Shown: in pieces, positions 11,345 through 21,181 of the stretch
How positions within the stretch are numbered: position 1 is the first letter of the stretch
How the letters are laid out: every line of letters starts with the position of its first letter
Source: Phytopythium helicoides
Taxonomy: Eukaryota; Oomycota; Peronosporomycetes; Pythiales; Pythiaceae
Length of the DNA stretch: 64,000 nucleotides
NCBI GenBank assembly: GCA_024867545.1
Contig: JANFNE010000007.1
Span: 620,001 to 684,000, forward strand
Reading direction: 5' to 3'
Translations under genes and position numbers: made by a program
Notes under the pieces: generated by a model
Database searches by the model: none
Told to the model about the DNA's origin: nothing
Seen by the model: only the letters and a program-made list of their open reading frames with translations

Positions 11345-12968
11345 ATGATGGCGCTGGGCGAGGACGCGGACGCCATGCGCGAGCCGCTGCTGCTGCCCGA
11401 GCGCCCGGCGGAGAGCGGCGAGGAGCGCGAGCGCCGCGTGCTGCGCGCGTCGCTGGCGGCGCTGCGGGCCGACGACGAGCGCGGGGGCGACGAGAGCGAC
11501 GGCTTCGAGCTCGTCTCGGAGCGCGAGACGCTCGTGTTCGAGGACGACAAGCTCATCCGCCAGGGCGGCGACGCGCGCGGCTTCTTCGAGGCCTACTTCA
11601 TGAGCAAGATCCAGCCGGGGTCAGGTGCGTCCAGGCACAGCGTGTCGGTGCGGGTCGCGGGGCTAACGGTGTTGGGTCGAGGGCAGTCAAGGGGTCCATG
11701 TTCACCATGACGGTCGCCATCGTCGGCGCGGGCGTGCTCGCGCTGCCCTACGCCGTGCACAAGGTACCTGTATAACTGCAACAGTGCGGAGACTGCTGCC
11801 CGTGTACTAAATATGCTGTGATACCCAGGCCGGGCTGATCCTCGGGCTGCTGATCATCATTGCCGGCGCGATCGCCACCAATTTCTCGCTGCGCCTGCTG
11901 ATCACGTGCTCCGAGCTCGGACAGGCGCGCTCGTACATGGACTTGTCCTCGGCTACAGGCGGTCGCAAGCTTGCTGCGTTTACGCAGACTGTTGTCTGCA
12001 TGAACTTGTTTGGCACGTGCGTCGGGTACCTGGTCGGCAGTGCCGAGCTCATTCAGCTCGCGATCAAGACGTTCATGGGGAGTGACACGCACAGCGTTAT
12101 CGCGGACCGTCAGACGCTGATTCTGTCTCTCACGTTTGTGTTCGTGCTGCCACTGTCGCTGTTTCGGAGCCTCGAATCGCTGCGCTTCTCGTCGCTATTC
12201 TCAATTGTGTGCATCGTGTTCATGACGCTAGTGATCGTCATCAAGTACTTTCAGTTTGTGCACCAAGGAATCGCCCCGACGATTAGCTACCAGCTCTCGC
12301 ACTTGACCCTGTTCGACTGGCAGCTCACGCACCTACTGGAAGCAATCCCGCTTGTCGTGTTCGCGTTCACGTGCCATCCCAACGTGCTTCCAATCTACTT
12401 GGTGCTGAAGCGTCGATCCAGTCGACGCATGTACAAAGTGATGAACCGAAGCATTGGGATTGCGACCACAGTGTATTGCCTATGCAGTACCTTTGTTGTG
12501 TTGACTTTCGGCGACCAAACCATGTCAAACTTCCTCAAGAATGACTACCACCGGGACGGTGCTGTCGTAACGGGCTGCATTGGCTTCAGTATCGCGCTCA
12601 TCTTGACCGTGCCGCTGTTCGTGCACACCCTTCGAGACAACATCCGAGAGGCTTTGCTCGCGAATCGACGACTCAATTTTTTCAGTCATATCCTGTTGTC
12701 GTCAATCCTCGTGCTGCTCGCGCTCGGGGTCGCTCTCGAATCAAGCGACATTGCATCTGTACTCGCCGTGCTAGGTGCGACCACGAACCCCATCATTTGC
12801 TTTGTTCTGCCTGCGTTCTTCATCGTACGCCTCGGCAGCAACAGCCTTATCGGCAGCAAGTCCGCAGACACCCACACAACTGCAAAAGTGGTTGCAGTAA
12901 CGCTGGCGTTGCTCACGACTACGTTGAGCACGCTCAGTTTGCTGCACCAACTTGGACTCCTCCACTAA
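11345..12968 (+). CDS. AAAP-family amino-acid transporter
   Basis: Amino acid/auxin permease (Aa_trans, SLC32/36/38-like), 498 aa, a secondary transporter of the plasma or vacuolar membrane. Exons 11345-11624, 11687-11763 and 11829-12968 with introns of 62 and 65 nt (branch point TACTAAAT before the second acceptor). An Arg/Glu-rich cytosolic N-terminus of about 90 residues precedes TM1, which carries the family hallmark VKGSMFTMTVAIVGAGVLAL followed by LPYAVHKAG. About eleven membrane segments follow, including LIITCSELG-type sequence, LRFSSLFSIVCIVF, IPLVVFAFTCHPNVLPIY and a final LGLLH. The reading frame is intact. Substrate cannot be read from sequence. Confidence 0.88.
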
Positions 12969-13121
12969 CTTTGGCTGCGTAGGTGACTTATGAGCGTATC
13001 AATGCACGCCTTTGAGTTGGTTTCTTACATGACAATAAAGAATGCAAGACGTTCCTTCCAACAACAAGATGGATGCATTAGTCAACTAGAAACGGCACGC
13101 GAAGGAACCTCGCATACTGGC

Positions 13122-15075
13122 TTAAATGGTGAGAGAGCTCGAGCTGGCGTTGTCAAAACGAAGGCTGAGCTGCTTCTTCTTGAGAAAGTCGATGACGCTC
13201 ATCAGCTGCGGGTCGCGCGTGTCGTTGGCGGCATTCGAGTTTGCGCCAGCATTGCCGGTGCGCTCGAGGTATCGGATCACGTCACGGAATGCCTTGAGTT
13301 GCTCCTTGGCAGTCAGCGCCGGCACACCACCTGGCAGCGGTTGTCCGTCCGGGCCAATCACTCCACGAGTGTCAACACCACCAATGTCGGATGGCAGCCG
13401 GAACTCGTCCTCATCCTCCTGTGGGTCCTCGATCATGTCCTCATTGAGACGCTTGTGGATGTCGTTTTCCCACCGCGAGTTCACGAGCACCTTGGTGTTC
13501 ACGACACCACTGAGCTGGAGGCAGTACAGAAGGCCCCACAACTCCTCCTCGACGTTCTTGTCGTCGCTCGAGTCCATGCTCGGGTCGAACGGGAACGGCG
13601 CCGAAATACCAAGCGGCTTCCAGGCGTTCACAATCACCTCCTTGGACGTCTGCTGCCACGCCTCCGTGATCCAGCGCATCGCCTGGAGCTGCGTGACACG
13701 GTAGATCTCTGACAGACCGTCCTCGAGATGGTCAATAGCGAGCGTCAGGTGCTTGAGGCGGTACTTGCCCTTGAAAGCAGCGAGGATGCCACCGCGCATC
13801 GGCTGCACCTTCATACCGAGGTGTGGCGCGAACATGATCACGCGGACGTTGGAAAGCGTCACGCAGCCCAGAACGTGCGACGGAGCGTTATCCATCAGAA
13901 GCACCACGTTGCGGTGCGCGCTCGCCATGCGAGCGTTGAAATCGCGCAACCACTGCTGGAAGATGAAGACCGTCATCCGCGACTTGGAGCTGCACACATA
14001 GTGGTAGCCCAGCTGGGAAATCGAGGCGTTCTTGATGGACTTGGGAGCAAGCACATTGCCGATAATATACGGCTCCATCAGGTCCGATGCGTCAGCATTG
14101 GCGGCCAGGAGAACCTGTGAGTCGAGCCTCATCAGCAAGAAGCGCCTGGGCGTCGTCACCCTGGACAAGCTTGTTGGGCGAAGCGCGGAAGAACAGACCC
14201 GTCTCGTCGACCGTGTACACGTCGCTGGGCACGTACTCGCGCAGCACGTCCTGGATCTGCTCGAGGGTCAAGGTCCATCGACACAGGCGGCAGCATATAG
14301 TTGGGCTCCACGGAAAGCCCGCTGGGGAGGACCATTCCGCCACTGCCATCCATGAGCTGGTATCCGCCAGCGTTGGCTCCGTCCTTCAATGCTCCAGCAG
14401 CGGCCGCAGCAGCGGCGCTAGCGTTCTGGGCGGCCTTCTCGTTGGCGAGGTTGGCCGACCGCTTCATGAGTCCGTGCCGCGCCTTGAAGGACGCGAGCCA
14501 TCCGTTGGAGAATCCGAGCTTCCCCTCTAAGCCCATCTGCTTGGCGAGCTCCCTGCCCTTGGTCTTGATCATGTCTCCGGTGATGTTTCCCTTGTTCTGC
14601 CTCTCCATGACCCAGTTGGCGAGCACCTGGTCGAAGTGCGCGTGCTTGGTGGGTCGGATGGTCTTTCTGTCGAGGCCGAGGACGCCGCCAATGTTGTCCT
14701 TGAAGAGGTGCTCGTGCTTGAGGATGTTGGACATGGTGGGCTGCGTGGGCGCCTTCTTGAGGTTGAACTCGAGCTTGGCCCACCTGCACAGGTCCTTCTG
14801 CGTGATCTTGGGCGTGGAGCGGTGCTTCTCGCAGATGCGGCGCTTCTGCTCGACCGTCAGGTTGCCGCTGCCGTCGCCGCGCCGCTTACGGCTGGGCTTG
14901 GGCGCCCGCCGCCGCCTCCAGCGCCGCGCCGTCGCCCTGCCACGCCCGCCACGCCCATGGCCGCCGCGTCCTGCGCCATTCCAGCCGCCTGGAGCGCCGA
15001 GAGGCTGCCAGCGCCGCCTGGAGACAGGATGCCGCCCGTGGACGCGCTCATGGCGCTCAGCTGCGCCAGGTTCAT
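13122..15075 (-). CDS. Pogo/Tigger transposase-derived gene, DDE triad incomplete
   Basis: CENP-B/pogo-type protein of about 635-650 aa. N-terminal PSRKRRGDGS, then a helix-turn-helix (LTVEQKRRICEKH, ITQKDLCRWA), a second CENP-B-type DNA-binding part (GNITGDMIKTKGRELAKQ, FSNGWLASFKARHGL) and an Ala tract, then a DDE_1 core: VYTVDETGLFFR (Asp 1), VVLLMDNAPSH (Asp 2), and QPMRGGILAAFK where Tigger elements carry QPMDQG. The third catalytic Asp is therefore Arg. A long acidic C-terminus follows. No terminal repeats flank it, so it looks like a domesticated gene. The frame breaks at GGG runs 14265-14267 and 14148-14150 (one extra base each would explain both), and near 14900-14950, where either a 47-nt intron or an indel joins MNLAQLSAMSA to the HTH. 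The other possible start, 15109, is in the HTH frame. Confidence 0.7.
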
Positions 15076-15541
15076 GGGCGGCGCGCCAGGCCGCGGACGG
15101 AGACGCCATGAGGTATAAGGGAGCGCCGACGCACTAACTTTGGCGATTTATAGAGTGGGAAGGCCGACGGCGGAGAAGGAGCGAGAGGGGGAGAGCGTAG
15201 GAGGGGCGACAAGTATCGTTCATCTTTAATTGAGTATGAAAATGCACAGCGGGAAGTGCGGGTCAGCCCGCCGCGGAGGGTTGCGTGCGCGGAGGGCTAT
15301 GATTTGTCGGAACTCGATAAAGTGCGGCAGGACGACGGCCAATGAAAGCTCCGATTTGAATTTTGGCGCCAACTCGGACCAGGCGACCGACTTGGTCCGC
15401 TTGATGCGATTGGAACTCGCCAACTCAATGCTGGGAACACCCCAATGTGCTGTGAGAACCTAAATTCGACCCGAATGGGAACGCCGCAAATAGACAACTT
15501 GAGAGTGACAAACTCTGCAGAGCTGGACGCCAGCAAAGAAA
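15076..15541. other. Divergent intergenic region
   Basis: About 465 bases between the pogo-derived gene and family copy B. A CCAAT box is at 15339-15343. No other gene or RNA is visible. Confidence 0.45.
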
Positions 15542-16192
15542 ATGCCCTCGCGCGGATGGAGACAGCGACTGGGGCGGCTGGTCCATTTGCTCAAGGTCGA
15601 GACCCACGGTCAGTACTCGGCCGAACGCGTGCTTGAGCTGGATGCATACATTCGACGGACGAGCAGGCTTCGACATGTGGCCGTACTCATGGCTGACACC
15701 CGTACCAAGCCTCTTCACCACGCTGGCGCTCGAGTTCATCCCCTTAGATCCACCGTATGCGGGCATGGACGCAAACCCACCCGTGCTCGCACGCTCGTTC
15801 GCCCTTATTGGCTTCATGGCGCTGGCCATATTCTACCAGTTTGCCCACTTTATGCCAATGCTACGATACTCCCGAGTCCAGCATGTGCTGCAATCACTGT
15901 TCGTACCTGCAGGAGAAGTGAGCATCTGCTACTGCATCGGGCGGTACCTCGGCTTCCCCATTCCATTCACGCTCATTACCGCGGCTCCAATTTTCATGGT
16001 GTTTGTGGCGGGTACAATGACTCTGACATGGGGACGGGACCTCTACGATCAATACCGCACTCTCCAGCAGCCCATGATTGACGCGCTGAAGGTATGGCGC
16101 TGCCAATTTGGAATACTCGGTGTCTATCCAGTATACTACTACGTTTACAGCCTGCTTTCATCTGCAGCGCGCACAGCACTCAGTCTGTCTCT

Positions 16193-16481
16193 TCCAGTTG
16201 TAAAGCTCACCACGAGGGCTGTATATACGGTACCTCATCGGTCGGAGAGGCACCCGGTGTTACGGCATACGGGTGTAACAAACCTCCTGTAGCGTAATGT
16301 GGAGGGTCCTTGCCACTCAACTCCCTACGGGGAAACACTAGCCTGCCTTAAAGATCCTTGAAATAGTAGGGGGCATTAATAGGTAGTGTGAGTTCGTCCT
16401 GAACCACCGGGGCGATGGTTCCAAAAAGGAGCTAGGTTAGGGGCGGTGCTCTCTCTCTCTCTCTCTCCAGTTGTAAAGCTC
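16193..16481. repeat. 16-bp target-site duplication around insertion
   Basis: TCCAGTTGTAAAGCTC occurs at 16193-16208 and again at 16466-16481. It is host coding sequence (LPVVKL) duplicated when the element between them inserted; joining across the copies restores the family reading frame. Confidence 0.9.
16209..16465 (+). mobile_element. SINE-like non-autonomous retroelement, CT tail
   Basis: A 257-bp insertion with no long open frame. It starts ACCACGAGGGCTG and ends in a (CT)8-9 run (16449-16466) directly against the second copy of the 16-bp target duplication. A long duplication plus a simple-repeat 3' end is typical of target-primed reverse transcription, so a SINE mobilised by a LINE is the simplest reading. 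There are no terminal inverted repeats. An internal hairpin is possible (CACCCG 16251-16256 with CGGGTG 16270-16275). I could not identify convincing A and B boxes of a Pol III promoter, so the source RNA is unknown. No second copy was noticed in this window. Confidence 0.65.
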
Positions 16482-17543
16482 CTGATGCGAGCGTGGTTCA
16501 GCGCGTCGGTCGGGCATCTACGCGAAGAAATACCGGAGGTAGTCGTGATGAACGTCGATGTTTTCAATGCGTTGTTCATGACGTACTGCATGCAAATGAC
16601 TCCGTCGCTTGTAACGACTGGCGGTCTCATGGCTTTAGACTTTGCGCAGTCATTTTTGTCGCTAGTAGATATTAATTTGATGCTTCCGAGAGAGTCACTC
16701 CATTCTATCGAACCAACAGAATGAACGCGGTAGATTCAAAGTAGCTGTGGGTCTGCTCGAATCGATGAATGGAGTGTATTTGAAATGGGTACTGTTCGAA
16801 CCATGTACGATCTAGGGTAATCGACGTAGCATCAATTCTACCTCGACCAGCTCGCATTCGACCACACCCAGGAAGCGTTCCCTCCAATGCTTCATATAAT
16901 CGCGAGACGATTCCGTCGGGATATGGCGTCAAGCAACCAATTGGTTGTCACCAAGAAAACTTGAAGTTGATCTCCATGAATCGGCGACACCCTGCCTTTG
17001 TCCAAACAGTGCAGCGTGCGCTGTTTGCGAGCGAGTATCTGTTACTTGTGAATTATGTCGAAGTAATCATCCCACCATGTTCGGTACGTAGTATTGTCTG
17101 TACATATACTGGAAATCATTTGGTGGTAACGCATGACTCTTATTATGTCTCGTAGCTACGTATGTTGCTGTCGTCTATCACCTCCCAAATCGACAGTATC
17201 TCAAGTACATTGACTCGATGAACGCTGACCACTTCCAAACCACACTTTTCAGCCTCTACTTCTACAGCTTCATGGAGACGGTTCTCACTCGTAGGTCCTT
17301 CATTTCATTCTTGAGTACAAGTTTCAGCTTCCGGGACTCGCGGCGTTGGCGTTCGTGTTTGAGAAACAGTGGGGGAGGTGTCCAGATGAAACTGCTTTTA
17401 TGGGTCATGTTCAATTCACAGCCGCCACTTGAGCACTACGGTACGCCTACTTTAGATCGGAGCCCTTGTGAATTGATCTGCCATAATCTGACTCATTTTC
17501 AGGTTATGACTACACATTCAGGTTTACTTGGCTTCGTCGCTAA

Positions 17544-17865
17544 GCTGTATTATGCAAAGTTTTATTTGTATCCGATTGCAGGTGAAATGTGCATTGTTAC
17601 TCAATAGATCTGAGATTTTGGTGCTGAAATAGTGTTTACCTGCACCAAGTAAATGTGCTGTCACCCATCACATCTTTGAATTTGCTTGTAGCAATTTTAC
17701 GGGGTGTGAGTCTCGTCCACTTTGGTAGTGCGCTTTGCTCAAGCTCCAGAATGCAAAGCTAGCTGCGTTTCTTCTACATTCACTTCGCTACTTGAGCACG
17801 TAACTAGCAGTTGATGAGTTTTGGAATTTCCTCCAAGTCAAGTCCACACCAAATGGGTTAATATG
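17544..17865. other. Intergenic
   Basis: About 320 AT-leaning bases between pseudogene B and the kinesin relic. Nothing recognisable. Confidence 0.4.
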
Positions 17866-18800
17866 CTATCTCGATATGACACGTGTCAACATTTTACTTC
17901 GGTCAGGGCGTTGATGACGACGTTTCCCAGAGCTGATAGTGACTGATCTCAAAATAGCAAAATTAGTGCTACTTTCAAGCCGAGAGAAAACACAGCACAA
18001 GCTTGTTGTGAGAACATACCATGCTAATGTATTTGGTTTCCTCAAGGCGCTCTTCGCTTGCCTCAGCTTTCTGTGCTCGCTCAGAGCCTGCCAAGTCAAC
18101 AATAAATATCATGCTAGTACACTCCGCTTTGTAAATGACAGCATTAGCACAGAGTGACTTAGACTTGAGTCAGCTTTCGTTGAAGTCGATCCTACAGATC
18201 GATGGAATGCACCTCGAGCTGCTAATGTCATGCCAGTAGCGATAGATTTGATTGATCGCTATAGCTCCTTCGATCCAAACGCCTCGCCTTTTGTCTTCGC
18301 ATTGCCATTACCGTTTACTATTGTGTGGTAGCAGTAGGTCACGTAACTTTTCCTGGCAGATCTCAACATAGCTGGCGCTCAGAGTTTCTTCGACATCTCC
18401 GCTAACAGACAGCTCTTCTATTCGGGCCCAAATGTATGGGGAATGATCGCCAGCGACACTGAGCTTGAGCCTCCGATTCTCGAATACGGTTTACCACTGG
18501 CTGTTTGTCCGTTTACAAGGATCGTGCAGTTGAATCCTCCAATCACCCCCTCCACCAGCGTCTTTGCCACAGACTCAAAGATGTGTTCTTGCGATACACC
18601 CGGACCAAATACAGAATCGAAGTATGTGTAAATCTGTTCGCTTGTTCTGCTGACGATTTTGGATGCAATGCGCCACGAAGCAGCTCTGGTCCCTTTTGTG
18701 CATCCCTTAGCTTCCTTGAACACTCCGTCGAAGTACAAGAATAGCCGAGTGACCATCGTCATCGCCACGCACAGCCCAAAGGAAATTGACATGCAGCTCT
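17866..18800 (-). pseudogene. Decayed kinesin motor
   Basis: Remnant of a kinesin motor domain, spread over all frames of the minus strand. In order: YTYFDSVFGPGVSQEHIFES and GFNCTILVNGQTASGKP (18450-18660), a P-loop in which the Thr after Lys is Pro; LSASYVEICQEKLRDLLLPH (18310-18420); IFIVDLAGSERAQKAEAS (18040-18110), the switch II region; and ALGNVVINALTEVK (17880-17930). Stops and frame changes separate these blocks and no splice pattern rescues them fully. The sequence differs from the kinesin-13 at the left edge and resembles ordinary N-terminal-motor kinesins. Some interruptions may be introns, but the mutated P-loop supports a dead copy. Confidence 0.7.
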
Positions 18801-18988
18801 GTGCCGCGAATCCGACAGCTTACTGTACACACGTCACCATTTCTCGACATGGTTCAGCGTGCGTGCGGTCAGTGCCACGAAGAAGTGTTGAAAAGCGAGT
18901 GGTAAATAAGGACGTGAGCATGTTGAACACATGAAACGAAGCATTTTTTGGGATATCCGCGCTAATTGGCAGAAGAAAGCCAACGAAA

Positions 18989-21006
18989 TCACCAACCATC
19001 ACGTGGAAGAATCGAATTCAGCTCTTTATTCCGTCTACTGCCTAGCTTTCTCAAAGTTTCTTTTCGCGATTCGTCGAGGGCGAGGTGGTAGCGAAGAAAG
19101 TCGCCAGCCGACTGCCTGATGTAGACATTCTGAAAAAGTACTGACCGGGACTACTTACCTCACGTTTCATGTCGTCCATCGAGAAGAGCGCGCGTGCATT
19201 CGCATCATCGGCATCGAGCTGGTCGAGCAGTTCATAGCCATGAAGTACAAGGAATTCGACGTCCGGGACTTTGAAAGCCTCGCCGCCTTCGTTCTTCTTG
19301 GCGCGCAGTCGATCCAGAACCTTGGAGATAGTGTAGCTACGGACTTGAACGTTCAAGAAAGTGCGAAGGTCGTACGTGTAGCGCGATCCCTTCTCGGGGA
19401 AAATGGTCTCAAATACGCCATACTTCCATGCCGCATCGAAGAGTGTGTCAGCCATTTGAAGTCGCCGTTGTGCGACCAGGGAGTGGAGAAACTGCACTGT
19501 CGTGCTAAGGGGCAGAACGAACTTGCCGTCGCTGTCTGTCAGGGAGAGCTTTTCTTCGAAATACAGCCTCATACGCCAGCTCGGGGTGGCGCTTCTTCAC
19601 ACATGTGCGTACAAGCACATCGTACACGCGAGGGTCAGCTGGGATGTTGTACTTCAGCATCTCACGCCACAAGTACATCGATCGTCCGCAGTGGTCTTCC
19701 TCACGCAGACGACGGAAGAAAGCCTCAATCACGGAATCATCTTTCGGCTCATCCGAGTTTGGATACAACGCTCGCATGACGCCATCGGGGTTCATGTACG
19801 CAGCAAGTCCCATCGAACCGACGAGGCTCCCGCAGAAGAGCGTCGTCAGCATGTACTCTTCGTAGTTGATGAATGGGAATGAACGCCGCTCCCATGGCTC
19901 CAACACCGACGAGTGCAGCCTTGACCTTCTTTGTGTCGATCTCGCCCAGCTCACCGTGGAAAACTGCGTGCATCATCGTAATGTACGTGATCAAGTCGGG
20001 CTGGATCTTGTGCTCCTTCATCTCCTCGTACAGCTGGAAGGCCGTCGACAGCTTGCTCACCTTGCCGCACGCCTTGATGAGAACATTGTAATGCACGAGG
20101 TTCGGAGATAGATCGGGTGAGGCCTTGAGCTGGTTCATGAGCATCTGCGCGTTGTCAAAGTCCCCGGCGACGGCGTAGGCGTCCATCAGGATGGCGTACG
20201 TGTGTTCGTCTGCGTGGAGCCCGTCCTTCTTCATCTCGTCGAACAGATGCAGCGCCTTGGTCACGTGGCCGCCGCTCGCGTATGCGCTCATGAGGCTGTG
20301 GTACGTGATGTTGTTCATGGCAAATGCCCTCCTCCTTCATCTCGTGCATGATCATCTTGACGCGGGCCGTGTCTCCCGCCGTCCCGCACAGGCCGAGCAG
20401 CGCCGAGTAGACGCTTAAGTTGGGGTTGGTGCCGCGCTCGACGGCGACCTCGTAGATCTCGAAGCCCTTGTCGATCTTGTCCAGTGCGGCGGCGGCCTGG
20501 AGCGCGCTGGTGAGCACCGCCGGCCGTGAGGAAGAAGTCGTTCGCGAGCAGCCTTGTCCACGAGCGCGAGCACCTCTGCGTGCTTTCCCAGTCGGTGGTA
20601 GACGCGGATGCACTCCATGGTGGCGGAGCCGTGCACGTTGGCGCCTGCGCTCTCGACCACTCTGCAGAGCGGCAGCGCGGCGCCGAGCTGCTCGCGCGTC
20701 TGGCATCCCTGCAGCGCGCGCGCCGCCTGCCGCAGGAACTCCATGTCGGGCTCGAACTTGTCGGCGCGCGCGCGCGCCACCAGCGCCTGCAGCTGCGTCG
20801 CCGTCTTGCTCCTGTCCTTGCTCGTCACCCGGTTGCCCTGCGCGGCCGCGGGCGCCGACGCCGCTCGCCGGCTTCCTGCGCGCCGGAGCGCTCGCCACGG
20901 CCGCTCGGCGCCCGCGCGCGTCGCCAGAGCCCGCGGAGCTCGCGAGCGCGCGCCGCTGGAGCGCCAGCCCCGCGCGCAGCGAGCGCGTCGCCAGCCGCAG
21001 CGCCAT
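18989..21006 (-). CDS. PPR-repeat protein, probably organellar
   Basis: Pentatricopeptide-repeat RNA-binding protein. MALRLATRSLRAGLALQRRA at the N-terminus is rich in Arg and Ala with no acids, like a mitochondrial presequence. Classic 35-residue repeats follow: NITYHSLMSAYASGGHVTKA, LFDEMKKDGLHADEHTYAIL, AYAVAGDFDNA, HYNVLIKACGKVSKLSTAFQ, LYEEMKEHKIQPDLITY. The C-terminal half (ADTLFDAAWKYGVFE, YTYDLRTFLNVQVRSY, PDVEFLVLHGYELL) lies in another frame, and the product ends NSILPRDGW after a 29-nt intron at 19130-19158. About five single-base breaks occur (about 20875, 20525-20555, 20322-20324, 19878-19882, 19566-19571), mostly one extra base in a short run. Either an error-rich assembly or a decaying gene; the clean repeat sequence either side favours the former. 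Divergent from the ABC transporter at 21182. Confidence 0.7.
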
Positions 21007-21181
21007 GGAGGATGCCGTCGTGGCGGTCGCGGCCGCCGTCACAGTCGCGGGGCGGTGGACCGGTCCGCGAGCCTTGATCCGGTTCCTGGACCGCCCGGCA
21101 GGGCGTCATCACCTTGGGATCAGCTTGTCTTTGCCGCAGCCCTGTGCTGGGTGCGGCGACTTCCAGTCGGGGGAGCGAGCC

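Larger units (their letters stand above)
15542..17543 (+). pseudogene. Membrane-protein family copy B, interrupted
   Basis: Broken fifth member of the oomycete membrane-protein family. It begins MPSRGWRQRLGRL with KVETHGQYSAERVLEL. At GG 15691-15692 the frame shifts into PVPSLFTTLALEFIPLDPP. It continues through FPIPFTLI, VWRCQFGILGVYPVYYYVY and LSLPVVKL. There a 257-bp SINE-like element (16209-16465) splits the gene, and coding resumes with LLMRAWFSASVGHLREEIPE and DVFNALFMTYCMQ. The normal hypervariable loop (16700-16960) is degenerate with stops. The tail is still recognisable: ALFASEYLLLVNYVEVIIPP, an intron near 17080-17158, YHLPNRQYL, KFQLPGLAALAFVFEKQW split by two frame changes, and GYDYTFRFTWLRR ending at 17543. 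Insertion plus several frame breaks make this the best candidate for true loss of function, though some shifts may be assembly errors. Confidence 0.75.

Noticed and set aside
12990..13712. Long plus-strand open frame opposite the transposase-derived gene
   Set aside because: It is the antisense shadow of the DDE region; its translation has no family-like sequence, and the minus strand carries clear motifs.
16209..16465. Hammerhead ribozyme in the inserted element
   Set aside because: The minus strand holds CCGATGAG, near the CTGATGAG core, but no matching GAAA half or stems could be found.
16209..16465. tRNA-derived head of the SINE (A and B boxes)
   Set aside because: Sequences like GGTTCAGGAC (minus strand) occur, but spacing to any A-box-like sequence does not fit a tRNA promoter.
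20468..21181. Extended ABC transporter N-terminus upstream of 21182
   Set aside because: The open frame overlaps the PPR gene antisense and is Arg/Ala/Pro-rich chance sequence; ATG 21182 begins the sensible protein.
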